Notes under the pieces: generated by a model
The model's database searches: none
Seen by the model: the letters and a program-made list of their open reading frames with translations, nothing else
Told to the model about the DNA's origin: nothing
Shown: positions 10,781 through 21,652 of the stretch, in pieces
Layout of the letters: each line of letters opens with the position of its first letter
Position numbering within the stretch: position 1 is the first letter of the stretch
Position numbers and translations under genes: made by a program
DNA from: Neolentinus lepideus HHB14362 ss-1
Lineage: Eukaryota; Basidiomycota; Agaricomycetes; Gloeophyllales; Gloeophyllaceae
Direction: 5' to 3'
Assembly (NCBI GenBank): GCA_001632425.1
Contig: KV425570.1
Location: forward strand, 231,849-266,528
Length of the DNA stretch: 34,680 nucleotides

Positions 10781-13083
10781 CGTCATGTATAGAACTTTCT
10801 TTCTGTCGGCCCCTTGTCTCCAACAAGGGCGTCAGTCTGTTATTTCATGCATTCTGTGCATGGGAGTTTTGGGTTCATTCAGAAGACTTGGTGCATGGCA
10901 AAGTACACTTATGAAATAAACACTCATTCCACAGTCAAGTCCGCAAATCATCAAGACACTGCCTGATCGTGTCAGGGACTAAGACTTGGCTGGAACAACT
11001 ATGAGTCACAAACAACTCACTCCATGTTCTGGGTGGGTATCGACTCATAAGAGAACTCTGAGACTCCTCTGTAAACACTATCTGTGTTTGGCTCAATAAT
11101 GATGGATCTGCATAAAACTATAAAGAAAAAAATAAAGAAAAAAGAAAATCAGAAAAATAGAAAGCTATCCATGTGCGAGATGCGCCTTGTACACAGATCC
11201 AATTGCAGATGAGATTCATAGTCTTTACACACAATATTTTCTAGTCCTTAATGCAACAGACTCTCTGGACAGGCTGTCATATGCACTTCAAATACTTCTT
11301 AAGTTCTAGTCTACCTGCCACAATGTTTCCTGATGGTGGGATGCTATCAAGGTCCCTTGAGCATCAAAGAGGATGTTATTGACATTCAAAGTTTTATATA
11401 TCTTCATATATAAACATATCATTGTCAGCTCTTGATGCAAAAAGATCCAGAAGACATACCTGGATAGCTGCTCTGGAGTAATCAATCCCTCCTGGTGATC
11501 AAAAGTCCCCTGCCAGTCATTCAGAATCTCTGTATCATTGAAGTGGAGGGGGGTCAAAAATGAACATAAGTCGATGACAAGACAGTGCGCAAACATCGTG
11601 CATGTCTTGCCATCGTCCTGTGACTCATAAGACTCAGAAATGGTCTCAAGTCTAAAGACAAGAGGCCAAAGGAACGGGGTGGTGATGATGGGCATGAAGA
11701 GGAGAGAGTGGATTCAGATATCGGGGGGGCTAGACGATATGGAAAGGGATGAGGTGGGAGGCAGAAAAATCACAAAAAATGAAATAAAAGAGAACGGGGC
11801 TGCCGTTTTGCACGACCCCAGTCTCACCGTCATCCAAAAGGTCTGTACAGTCAATTACAATGTTGAAACCCAGAACGCCAAGGCATTTTGGGTTGAGGTG
11901 CAGGAAGAGTGGGTTGCGGTGGCGGTCTTCATATGGGTGCGCTCGTCCGGGGCAACCTGGCAACAATACCCGCCACCTATAAGAAGGTTGTGGATATGTA
12001 AAATTAATGTTTGGGACCAACAAAACCCGGTGGCATCGAGATGCACAGCAGGTAAGGCAGCCCCATGTATCAAACAATAAAAACGTCGAATTTGAATGTA
12101 TTTGCTTACCTTGCACCCAATTCCTCTACTCTGTCACCCTTCTAAGCTCTCATCCATCCACTTTGACAAAGCTGTGGACACTGGAGTGATCACGGCGTGC
12201 GCAGCGACATCGCGCCCAACTGAGGTTTCGGACTTGAAGGAGTCGATGACGTCCGCGGAATGGTAAGCCCAGAGCTCCCAGAGCCAAAGTACAGATGAAG
12301 AAGGAATTCAGAAGGATAAGCTAGAAGTAATGGTATTCGTGAAATGTCGCGGACAAGCGTCAGAATAGAGTACGAGGAGGAGATGTGTTGCGGCGTCCAT
12401 GTTCGGAATCCTGGTACCCATAATGGGAGCGATCTGCCACGTGAAGACCACATGGGTAATTCAAATTCTGCTCATTATCCTTATCATTATCATACATAGC
12501 CATGCACAACCTCCCCATTTCTCCCTGACAGAACCCTCCCCCCACTTACTGTGGGAGCCGGGGAACAGTTCGACTTTGGTCATAAAGAGACGCCTGACTA
12601 GTATAACATATCGGGAATTTGTCGTCATTGGAAGACATCACCAGGACTTATGTTTAACTCTAGCGAGCGGTTACCCACCCTTCGCAGAAAGTTCCTATTT
12701 TGTTCGAATTCCAGCGACCATTTACGGGGTTAATTCAGTCCATTCAGTATGCAGAGACTCTCAACAAGTACTCACTAGAATTCAGCGCTCAGCTTTCGTA
12801 AGAACAAGTGGCTTACAATGCGAAGACAATTGATGCATAGTACCACCCGACCTTTGCCCTTAATCAATATTGGAGCTGTTCCGCGTTCGATATCCGAGAC
12901 CATCAAATACGCAGATCTAGAACTGATTACTGGAGAATCCAGGGTCGTAGCATTTACCTGACAGAGTTCACGAGCAACATGAGCTATGGTGCAAGGAGTG
13001 GGGAGTAACATAGTCTCTCATATTATATGCGTCTGAAACATATTTGTGAGCACTAGAAGGAGGGCTGGAGTCAAGCGATCTCA

Positions 13084-13926
13084 TCATGAACCACCACGTC
13101 GAACAGTGCGAGGCGACCAGGCCTGTGGCTCGTCGGAATAAACTGGCGTCAGTTCCGGTTGCCTTTTTGTCTCTTGTTCTTGCACCGTAGTGCTAGCATA
13201 TCTGAAAGCACCTTCATCCGTCTGGACCGGCGCCGGTGCTGGTTCAATGCTGGACGCGGGTTCTTCTCGGAACGCTTCCGGAGACCCGATACGAGCCTTT
13301 CGCTGGCGTTCTTGTTCCTCGAGCAAAGCCACGTTCGCCAGTACTCGCTGTTGACGAACCACATCCGCTTGGAGTTCCTGTATCACTTCGATTGAGCCAT
13401 CGTGACATCCCTCGCAGTTCGGTGTGCGCACCTCAAGTGTTGGAGGGTTCGGCCGCGTATGTGATAACCACATCTTCCATTGCACTGCATAGACGATTCA
13501 CAAAGGGCAGCGGTAGTTCGGCGCGGAGGAGAAGAATATGGCGCACCAGCAAGCCTTTTTACCCTTATAGCTGCCTCTGCTGGCTCCTCCAAGCGAAGGC
13601 CAAGGTACTTCACCACTCGTTTCGTTCTTCGAGGATCTGTGAGGGCAGGATGTCAGATTTCTGATACAAAGACCCATGCACGTCGTGCAGGCTAACCATC
13701 AGACGTGCTGGGATACTCATAGAACCGGTTTCCTAAAGGATTGGGACGAAAGTCAGCGCGTATATTCAGTCCGGCGTCGTGAATGTGCACTCACCGTCCA
13801 GGTCCCGCCCTACGAGATGAGCCTAGCATATATATTCGTCAGGATAAACGATACCGAACAAGTTGGACCTCAGTGTATACATACTCGCCCCCTGAGAGAT
13901 CTCCAAATACGCGTCAGGAAAGACAT
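13084..13926 (-). CDS. NDUFA12/NDUFAF2-family complex I protein
   Basis: Six exons (minus strand): 13926-13885, 13822-13795, 13732-13697, 13636-13547, 13484-13432, 13377-13084; 543 nt, 180 aa, frame kept throughout. The product starts MSFLTRIWRSLRGR, then AHLVGRDLDGNRFYEYP, DPRRTKRVVKY, VQWKMWLSHTRPNPPTLEE, LQADVVRQQRVL. These match the NDUFA12 family in order, and the long polar tail ending in EPQAWSPR resembles the assembly factor NDUFAF2 (B17.2L/mimitin), which ends in a similar Trp-Pro-Arg element, more than the structural subunit NDUFA12. Role by family: late assembly or part of mitochondrial NADH:ubiquinone oxidoreductase; a mitochondrial location is expected. Exons of 28-90 nt explain why it is nearly invisible as an open frame. 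It is divergent from the gene at 14226. Confidence 0.85.
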
Positions 13927-14225
13927 TTCGTCCGAACTGTGGAAGTTCGCAGGAGAAGCGTGCTCTCACAGTGACCAGCTTTGCTTCCGCGACCACTTGG
14001 ACTGCTTAGACTGTCTGTGTCTACTGTATTCAGCGAATAAATGCTATCCTTTGTATCGGTTAGACGACTTGCAAGATTGACAATGACTGCCATGGCGATT
14101 TAGAGGCCAATATTTGTCATTTTGATTCGGGCTGGATGGAGACCCGCACTCTGAGTGCGGCTGGTACAGCATATCTTGACCTCTCTTAGGCTCTCTGCAC
14201 CGTGTCTAGCGGTAGAGAAAGCAGG
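13927..14225. promoter_or_regulatory. Shared divergent promoter region (299 bp)
   Basis: Separates the start codons of the NDUFAF2-like gene (-) and the cysteine-rich membrane protein gene (+). No clear TATA box is seen for either; co-regulation is possible but not shown. Confidence 0.4.
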
Positions 14226-15343
14226 ATGTTCTGGTGCAGAATACTTTTCTGGTCTTTCCAATCCGTCATCTTCTCAGCTCTCGTGCACTCTGGCTCGGTT
14301 CCCGCAGGAGGCGCCTGTTCCACGGACAACAACCGCGTCGAAAACTCTACGAGGAAATTTCTTACGGACTGTGATGACAAGACCTTCTGCTCAGGCTCGT
14401 CGAACGGGACTTGCACTCCGAAGAAGTGTCGCAGAGATGAGTTTCCCTTTGGATACAATCCGGGGGAGACCGTGCCGGCCTTGTGCTCCCAAGGGTCTTT
14501 CTGCCCAGACGACGGAAGCGGCTGCCAAGCACTGGTCGACGCGGGAGGAACGTGTGAGCTGAACAGAGATGAGCAATGCAAGCAGTCGTCTGATTGGGAC
14601 AGGCTATCGAGTCATCTCAATTTCAATGGGTCTATATGCTTGCAGTCGACTTGCGTGTACGTATAATCACTTCGCCATTTTGCACATATCACGAGAGCTT
14701 ACTTAACCAGGTATGCGAATGCTACCCTTGGTCAGAGGTGCTTCCTGGACAACACGACCTACGTCGATCCGGGGCCGAACGGTCAGCAAGTCAGCCGTAC
14801 GATCATCCGAGATAACTGTCGCACCCCATCACTTTTCTGCCACCAAACCTACCTGCAATGTTTGCCAACTAAGCCACTCGGATTACCTTGCTTGCGAGAC
14901 CAAGAATGCCAGACGGCAGGTATCTTACTTCTACACATAATTCATTATGAATGACCGCGGTTGTAATTCAGTACAATTGCGGCAATCAAGTGTGCGTATA
15001 TCCTCCGGAGACGCCGCTACATGTGAGCCCCTGGCAGAGCGTGGTCACCACAATATGTATTCTATCAGGTACGTATACAACCCTGTATGATATCGGAGAT
15101 ACATTCTCTGAGTCGTCCGTCAGCGATGGCCGCTACGTGTACCACCCTCGTGCTTATGCACAAGCGACAAAGGCTAGAACGACATCGAGAGCTGAGAGAA
15201 TACTATCACGAACAACTGAGGTGAGCCTTTCAGTTCCCGCGGATGATATTGGACTCTAATCCGCGTTCAACATGTACAGTCTACGACGGGATATTCTTGC
15301 CATCCATTCTGGATCAGAGAAGGGATCGACATATTGTCTTTGA
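14226..15343 (+). CDS. Cysteine-rich single-pass membrane protein
   Basis: Five exons: 14226-14656, 14711-14915, 14972-15068, 15124-15220, 15280-15343; 894 nt, 297 aa. An N-terminal signal sequence (MFWCRILFWSFQSVIFSALV) is followed by an ectodomain with 20 cysteines in spaced CxxxxxC patterns (FCSGSSNGTC, LCSQGSFCPDDGSGC, LFCHQTYLQC, LPCLRDQECQ, YNCGNQVC), a membrane span at about residues 232-256, and a basic, charged cytoplasmic tail (HKRQRLERHRELREYYHEQL). The fold is unassigned; spacing is reminiscent of disulfide-knot modules, which is only an analogy. Intron 2 (14916-14971) keeps frame only with a GC donor (ACG|GCAGGT) and the AG at 14970-14971; the GT one step later shifts the frame. 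Likely a surface or vacuolar membrane protein; function unknown. Confidence 0.75.
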
Positions 15344-15484
15344 CACCAATATCTTAACATGTTCGTTTACCTATGGCAAAGATTCCTTGCATCTTTCATG
15401 GAAAGTAAGATTAAGTCCGGCACTAGCCTTCAAACCAGATCTTAGCATACATGTTCAACCTAGTAATTAGTATACATCATGATT

Positions 15485-18400
15485 TCAGCTGTCATTCGTC
15501 TCAAACAGATTACTGTCCAGAAGTCCTGCGCCGCGGATCAGGTCTAGCCATTGTTGATCCATATCAAAATACACCGGGGGTTCCCTAATGTGTTTCTCGA
15601 GTTCCATGACTGCTACGGGGTCTACGTCGTTGTTGTTTGAAGAAGTGTCCTGAGCAGGATATTGAGATGGACCAGGATTCATGCATTCTGGTACATTGGG
15701 GATGGCTTCAAAGCCGGGCTGGGGCACATCGCCCGTAGGAAGAGACAGCCCCGCCAGGAAGGAGGTATCCTGAGGAAACTCGAGGAATTGATTCTGAAAC
15801 GACTGTCCATTCCAGAATGACAAGCTGTCCTCTACTGCCGCGGGAGAGACTTCATCGAGGCCGGTACGCCCCATGCTATAACTCTGTTCTGTGGCTGAGG
15901 AGTCCATCGACAGAAAGGGTCCGTCTATACCCGGAGGCGTGACCATTGTAGAGTCTCCTGAAGTTATTGCAGCATCAGGAGGGAGGTCCGGAGGTCTCTC
16001 GAGTACTCTGGAAGTTACTGATGCACCCCGCAGCCGAACACCTTCAGACCAGTACTTCGTGAGGATCTTACTATTCAGCAATCTAGTCTGCCCGCCGAAT
16101 ATGGCCAGCTCATCGGGCCCTTTAATAGTCACGCTGTTACCCAGGAGACTGCTTGGGGCAGGTCTACTGCGACTGAGATCGGAATCGACCTTATGCGCCT
16201 CTTCTCTGAAATTGCGCAAGAAAGGCTGGAGAGCAAATTGAAGACAGACAAACAGGAAAAACAAAATACAACTCACTATGGCTCTCTGTGCACGAGCGTT
16301 AATGACAGCACCCCTTTCGAAGATGTCGACTGCTATGTCTAATAGTGCGAGTGCATTACTCGACACGCTCGACGCGGGCGCCTTAGTCACGATGAGACCT
16401 AAAATCACCTGGTTGAGACGGAAGACAAGAAGACATGAGAACAAAATAGAGTAAGATGGAAACTAGTGACAATACCGCGACGGTAAACAAATATGTCCAA
16501 AAACTTCCGAGTCTGATGAAGATGTCTGGGCATTGCTCGAAGTAGTGCGCATATGATTTGACGATTAGCATGGAACATCGATAAGTTGCCAGATACGACG
16601 GAGCATATTGGCTACGCAGAGGATCGCCAGAGGGGTCCATGAGGGCCTGATGCAGAGTCAGTACATAATTCCTAGGTTGCATTAGTATGGCGAACTTGAG
16701 TGAACCATGGACGATGAATATACAGCAAAGCTATACCACAAGGCCATTAACATCACAACATTGCTCAGACAGAGGTCACTCAACGAGCCAAGCGATACTG
16801 AAGTGCGATGCAAGCTCGTATCCATACGGAGGGAGTTCTATAACTTTCATGATCCGGAGACGGAACAAAGTTGAAAGAAGCTGGGCAGGCCAACTGCCTC
16901 GCTTTGCGATCGAATTCCAAGACAAAGGCATAGCTTGACGGTCGTACTGATGCTATTTCTTCCAGGATGGGGACGAACAGCTCCTTCACGGTGGAATACT
17001 GCCACTGCCAGACTGCAAACACAGTCAATCACCGATTAAACTCTACCAATACGTGCTACGTACATCCCGGTTGAATCTTTTCGTGATTGTCCATGGTTTG
17101 TTCTTCGTCCGTTGGGAGCTCGCAGTCGACGAACGCCGCAGCTATCGTCGGAGGACGTCCTACATACAGGCTCTATAAATTTGAAGTTATATTACTAGCA
17201 TCAGTTACTTCTGATTACGCGTGGACATACCAATAGTATGTCGGCTCGGTATATCTCCCAGAAGACGTATCTACGCCTCTGTATGTGTTTTGGCTCCAAA
17301 CCCCATCGCGCACAGTCGCGATCTGCAAATATGCTTGAATACTGGACATGGCATAAGTTCCATGACACTCACGTAGTCCGATCTGCAAGATCAGACTCAT
17401 GACTAAATGATATCAGTAAGCAGCGAGGAAACGTACGCTTTGTGCAAGTCTCAGACAGTTAGATAGGATTGACCATGTAGATTCCACTGTATGCCGCCTG
17501 CCAGATTGACTGAAGAAATGTGCCAACAAGGCCATCGCCTGCACAGTCTCGATAGCGGGCGAATCCTTCACTGTTCTCAATAGCAGAGCGTTCTTGCCTA
17601 GCACGGCGTACCACCACGCTTCCTTGTTGTACGGCTGCTGGGTCAGGTCCATGAGAGAGCCCAACGCAAACAATAGATAAAGCACAGCGAATTTGTGAGG
17701 GCTGTGCGCTACAACACTGCCAGATTCCGGCTTTTCTCGAAGAGCTGTGTAGATTGGTGTCATGAAATCGTTCACGAATTCTTCGCGCTTGACCGGCCGG
17801 TGGTGTAAGGCACCATGTTCGTAATACGCCTCGCAGAGAGACCATGCACGTGTAACGGGAGGCAAGGATTCTTCTAGGCGCCGTAGAACCTGTTGCGCGT
17901 CCGAATGGTATTTGTCAAGTGAAGCGACTAACGCCGGGAAGTCATCCATTTCCTCAGGCACGACGTGGTCGTAGGCAGAGTCGTGTGACTATGTCAAGAC
18001 ACTCTGCTGAATGCTGCGTGCAGGGAATAGAAATAGGATCCACTCACATGCAGTAGTGACTAGGCAGCCGTAAGCGAATAAACGGGCAGATCAAGAATGA
18101 CAGTCATACCTCAGACCCAGCAGATTGTCCAAAATATCTGGCCTCGCCGTGTTCACCAATACTNNNNNNNNNNNNNNNNNNNNNNNNNNNNNNNNNNNNN
18201 NNNNNNNNNNNNNNNNNNNNNNNNNNNNNNNNNNNNNNNNNNNNNNNNNNNNNNNNNNNNNNNTTTTCGTGGGATACGCTCGCTTGCATTATAGCAAGAG
18301 CATCTTCTAGCTGTCTGACGCGCTCGCTAAGCTGCGTAATTTTCCGGTGTAAAGTCTCGGTATCTGCTAGGATTAATCTGCATCGCAAGCGAGGCGTTGG

Positions 18401-18801
18401 CACGATGCTCGCATCTAGGAATTGTATCTTACCTAGTCCCTTGTCCGCCTGATAGACTTCCTAGAGAGACAAGTTGTCAGTGAATCAGAGATTGCGGTGG
18501 GTAAGAGAACCGCTGGACCATTGGGGCAAATGTTTGCGCATCCTCTCCTGACACATGTGTTGCAAGGGATGTTCTTATCGCACTTGATTTTCAGTCTGCA
18601 AGTTCAAGTCCTAAGGTAAGGTCCGAGTCTTCAATAATCTGAACATTATATCACGAACCTGCGGCATTCTGCGCAAGAGATCTCGCCTCTTGCTCTCTTT
18701 GCATCATAAGTTCGTTGCCGACTCGATTTCCTGCTTGGTCCGGCAGTGACATGCACTGCCTCTGCCATGCTCCTTGCATTTGGTTCTGCTTCCGAGGGCA
18801 T
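15485..18801 (-). CDS. Zn2Cys6 fungal-specific transcription factor (contains gap)
   Basis: Exons (minus strand): 18801-18659, 18595-18511, 18460-18433, 18366-18264, [100 N], 18163-18110, 18059-18048, 17988-17437, 17382-17373, 17322-17231, 17172-17064, 17012-16799, 16671-16476, 16408-16277, 16225-15485. The zinc cluster has C43, C46, C53, C59, C62, C71 (CAECRRLKIKCD), split by the first intron, followed by a short coiled coil (TQLSERVRQLEDAL). After the gap comes the fungal_trans regulatory domain: GEHGEARYFGQ, IGLHRDCARWGLEP, RRRYVFWEIYRADILL, LYVGRPPTI. The tail is long and polar with no clear motif. It is a nuclear DNA-binding regulator; targets unknown. Two exons are just 12 and 10 nt. 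A TATA-like TATAAGTATA (minus strand) lies about 45-55 bp upstream of the ATG. Convergent with the gene ending at 15343 (141 bp apart). Confidence 0.88.
18164..18263. other. Assembly gap (100 N)
   Basis: Exactly 100 N, a common placeholder for a gap of unknown length. It falls between the coiled coil and the fungal_trans domain of the Zn2Cys6 gene, so the protein length there is not known. Confidence 0.98.
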
Positions 18802-19049
18802 GTGAGTCGTCAAACGCGCCGTACCCACTCGACCTTCAAGCGCGCTATACTTATAATACTAGTATATGACTCGAAGGGCTGCACGGTTAGTTTCGTGCGG
18901 CGCCGCGTCTAATCTTGGATGGATCTCGTGTCAACTGATCCCTAGTTGCAAGGGATCATCGATGTCATGGATCGAGACGTATGACTGAAGCTGGACAGAG
19001 AGCTAGCCTCTTTGTAGAAGATCCTTATGCCCGTTCACTGTGTGCACCA
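18802..19049. other. Intergenic, promoter side of the Zn2Cys6 gene
   Basis: About 250 bp between the regulator start and the inverted-repeat element. Apart from the TATA-like box nothing is recognised. Confidence 0.5.
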
Positions 19050-19074
19050 GGCCGGCCTAAATTAGACCGGTAAT
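19050..19074 (+). repeat. Left terminal inverted repeat
   Basis: Starts GGCCGGCCTAAATT and ends GACCGGTAAT; pairs with 20043-20067 with two mismatches. Confidence 0.65.
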
Positions 19075-20042
19075 CGATCGTTTCTGTACTTTCGGCCGGT
19101 AAGTGGTCGAATAAGGTCAAAACAGGTTTCGGCTGGAAAACCTGTTGAAATTACAATCCGGGCGTTTAGTTCGATGAACGGTCGAAATTCGTCTGTTGAT
19201 ACTCCACGGCTATCGTGGGAATGCCAGTGTCGGACTAAAGAAATGAACGCGCTCTTGTTCACCTTACCTCTGCAGCTGCCCATCATCCGGGTGTCTTTAT
19301 GGGCCGTCTGATGCATTCCTCATTGCCGTGGTACTCGCGGAGTCTCTAGTATACAGGTATGTCATGGTTTATCTTTTCTTGTTAGGCTTACAGACACAGG
19401 TCTTCACGGGTGTCGCACTGGACATGTATATGATGAGTTGGCTGGGGTCATGGGCTTATAGGCATGTATGTACATCTCTTCTCTGACATGATGAGCTTAT
19501 ACTTTTGGATTTAGAAGCCCTTTAATTGCCTAGTGATATATTGTGAGTATATATTTACTGATTCTCGAGTGAATTATAGCATGGTTGGATTTCTGCTGCG
19601 GCTATGAACCCCGGGGGACTCCGCGTACGTGCAATGTCTACTTGAGAATGCTTCATGCTGGCTAATGACAAACACATAGTGGTGCTTTCTGGGGAAGGAG
19701 GGTAAGATGGTTAAGAGGTTAGGCTTAGGCATGAGTTTAGCCTTTAGGCCCTAGTTGAGGCTCGGGATATCAGGATGTAGTAGCTGGTATGTATTCACAT
19801 GTACATGTAGATTATATACACAATACATTGCTTTCCCCATGTACAAACTGGCTAGAATATCAGAAAGGGCTTGAATGAATGAAAATAGACCGTTAAACGG
19901 TTGGATTCAGCCAAATTCCGCCGTTTCTAGCACCGGTCGGATTTCGCAATATCTCGGCCTAATTTTGATTCGGTGGTTTCGGTCAAGTTTCGGGACATTT
20001 TCGACCAGTTGGTGGCTGGTATTCATTCGTTTGACGGTCGGA

Positions 20043-20067
20043 ATTACCGGTCGAATTTAGGCCGGTC
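20043..20067 (-). repeat. Right terminal inverted repeat
   Basis: Reverse complement starts GACCGGCCTAAATT and ends GACCGGTAAT; inverted partner of 19050-19074. Confidence 0.65.
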
Positions 20068-20094
20068 TCACGCGCTCAGTCCCAGTCAAAACTA

Positions 20095-20500
20095 ACATGA
20101 AAAAAATCGAATTGCAGTGATTACAATCGATTACAGTTGAATTCAGATGATTTGGCTCCACTTATTCGATGGTATTCGAGAAATCGACGCTGGCTTCGAT
20201 CCGAGATTAACCCCATTGAATACCATCGATACAGACACCGTTCCTAGAATACACATGTATGTCCTTAATCGATACTAATCAAATATAATCGATCCATTTC
20301 AATCATCTTATTCATTCCCCCCAATTTTGCCATATATAAAATTATCAAATACCATCAAACATGTATGAATACATTTGATTACCATCGAATACTATTGATT
20401 GTCTCACTCTCGCCAATCCCGCACCATATTCATCGATTCCCATCCATATCCGTTGAATTCCATCCATATCCACTGAATCCCATCACACACCATCTATCCC
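20095..20500. repeat. AT-rich degenerate TCGAT/ACCATCGAAT sequence
   Basis: Many variants of ATACCATCGAATAC, AATCGATTACA and CCATCCATATCC follow each other without a fixed period, ending in a C/T-rich tract at about 20505-20540. Similar TTCGATCTAGTTCGATT text recurs at 21475-21550 on the other side of the P450 remnant. Confidence 0.5.
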
Positions 20501-20799
20501 AATAACCCCCCTCCCCCTCTCCTCCTCCTGTCCTCCCGCTACTGCGTCATACCTGAAAATCACGTATCGTACGAAAACCTTGTCGCCAGGCGCCTTGTGG
20601 CGCTGCCGATGACAAAACACTCACCAATCGGGCAGCAGCTAGAATATCTGGGTGGGGCGTCATCTCTGGGTCTCCTATGTCATTCTCGTGCAGTGCATAT
20701 ATGCATCTGCAAAGACCCTTGGCAGGGTGGATTAGCTAGAAGCGTACCGAATGACCTATGCCACTCACTAATCACAAATTTGGCCCGGAACTTACGCGA

Positions 20800-21140
20800 C
20801 TCCTTGAGCAACCCGCTGACCGAGTGATCTGGGAATGAGTAAGGTGCAGTCATAAAGTCTCCTGCAGCACATCTGCTTGAAACTCTATTCCCACGACATC
20901 GGACAGTAAGGTGATCACGTACCTTCACCGCCCCCTGGAGATACAGCACACTCTCCATATCTTCCACGGACAGCTCCGCCTCACGCATGGGCGGCAGCAA
21001 GGGTGGCTCCGACCTCTTCGCGAAGCCGAGTTTGCACATCAACATGTCTCGCAAGCTAGTCTGAGAGTTAGCATCCCCGCGGTGGTGCCATGTCCAGCGA
21101 TGAACACAATATTGTTGCGTAGGTTGGTTGTAGCCGGACG
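20800..21140 (-). pseudogene. Cytochrome P450 remnant
   Basis: Three ordered P450 landmarks are readable on the minus strand in different frames: the I-helix (LRNNIVFIAGHGTTAGML, near 21070-21130; AGxxTT present, acidic residue replaced by Gly), the J-helix region (LARHVDVQTRLREEV, near 21010-21055), and the K-helix approach (ELSVEDMESVLYL then AVKETL, near 20850-20980). At 20850-20852 a TGA stands where the Arg of the ExxR motif belongs. No heme-binding loop and no N-terminal half are found. The frame changes between I and J helices are not explained by good splice sites. It is therefore a degraded fragment of a heme monooxygenase. Some good splice sites remain, so decay is probably recent. 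The surrounding DNA is repeat-rich. Confidence 0.72.
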
Positions 21141-21652
21141 AAAATGAGTGAGAGGATGGACTTGATTTAACAGTACAGAGAGAATGAGCAAAGGAGTTGC
21201 GACTCACAAAATGTCTGAGTTATAGCGGAGTTCGAATATTAAAATCGACAAAGTCATGTGATCGCGTCCGACAGCAGAGCAGATTTCAGCGAAATTCGAG
21301 GAACTTACAGAATCTCAAGCAAGTCGCGCGGTGGACTTCGAGCTGCTAGCGCACGCGAGCACGGCTGAAGGCAGCTAGCCGAGCTCTCTCAAGGTCAGAA
21401 GCCGCCGCTACGAGAGCAGCCATCTGCCTACCTGATTTGGAAATGATGCGAGGCAGACTCGCGGCAAATTTGTGTTTATTCGAGGAATTGCAGCGTTTAT
21501 TCGATCTAGTTCGATTAAATTCTATCTAGTTGGTAGGTATTCGATTCCTTTTTTGTTGGTTTCGACTGGGGCTCAGTGGTTGTTCCTCATGAAGTTCCCT
21601 CCGGGAAGTTTGATCCTCCGTAGAACGCGAGTGAAGCTCGAGGAATAAAAGT

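Larger units (their letters stand above)
9928..13083. other. Gene-poor stretch
   Basis: The first about 250 bp should be the COPI alpha promoter and 5' UTR. From about 10.25 to 11.3 kb there is no open frame of note; A/T-rich text, G runs and a 43 bp direct repeat are the only structure. From 11.3 to 12.1 kb overlapping open frames occur on both strands (for example 11306-11695 and 11730-12116, minus; 11640-12080, plus) but none has a recognised motif. At 12190-12660 (minus) a strong GTAAGT donor and several splice-like sites suggest a decayed or very small gene that could not be assembled. This region may be degraded repeat DNA. Confidence 0.5.
19050..20067. mobile_element. Non-autonomous inverted-repeat element (about 1.0 kb)
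   Basis: Positions 19050-19074 and the reverse complement of 20043-20067 match at 23 of 25 bases (core CCGGCCTAAATT and GACCGGTAAT). Related words such as GGTCGAA and CGAAAC recur just inside both ends, like subterminal repeats of DNA transposons. No long open frame lies inside, so it would be non-autonomous. A target-site duplication could not be seen at either edge, so the exact ends and superfamily are not known. Confidence 0.6.

Noticed and set aside
11306..12116. Overlapping open frames of 129, 128 and 146 aa on both strands
   Set aside because: No motifs, no consistent splice sites, and mutually overlapping; kept only as part of the gene-poor region.
12190..12833. Possible small gene with a GTAAGT donor (minus) or a hydrophobic frame (plus)
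   Set aside because: No exon set gave a recognisable protein.
15891..16241. Open frame on the plus strand
   Set aside because: Antisense to the last exon of the Zn2Cys6 regulator.
20505..20580. A Gly/Glu-rich continuation of the P450 remnant
   Set aside because: It arises from the C/T-rich tract read in reverse and does not match the P450 C-terminal region.
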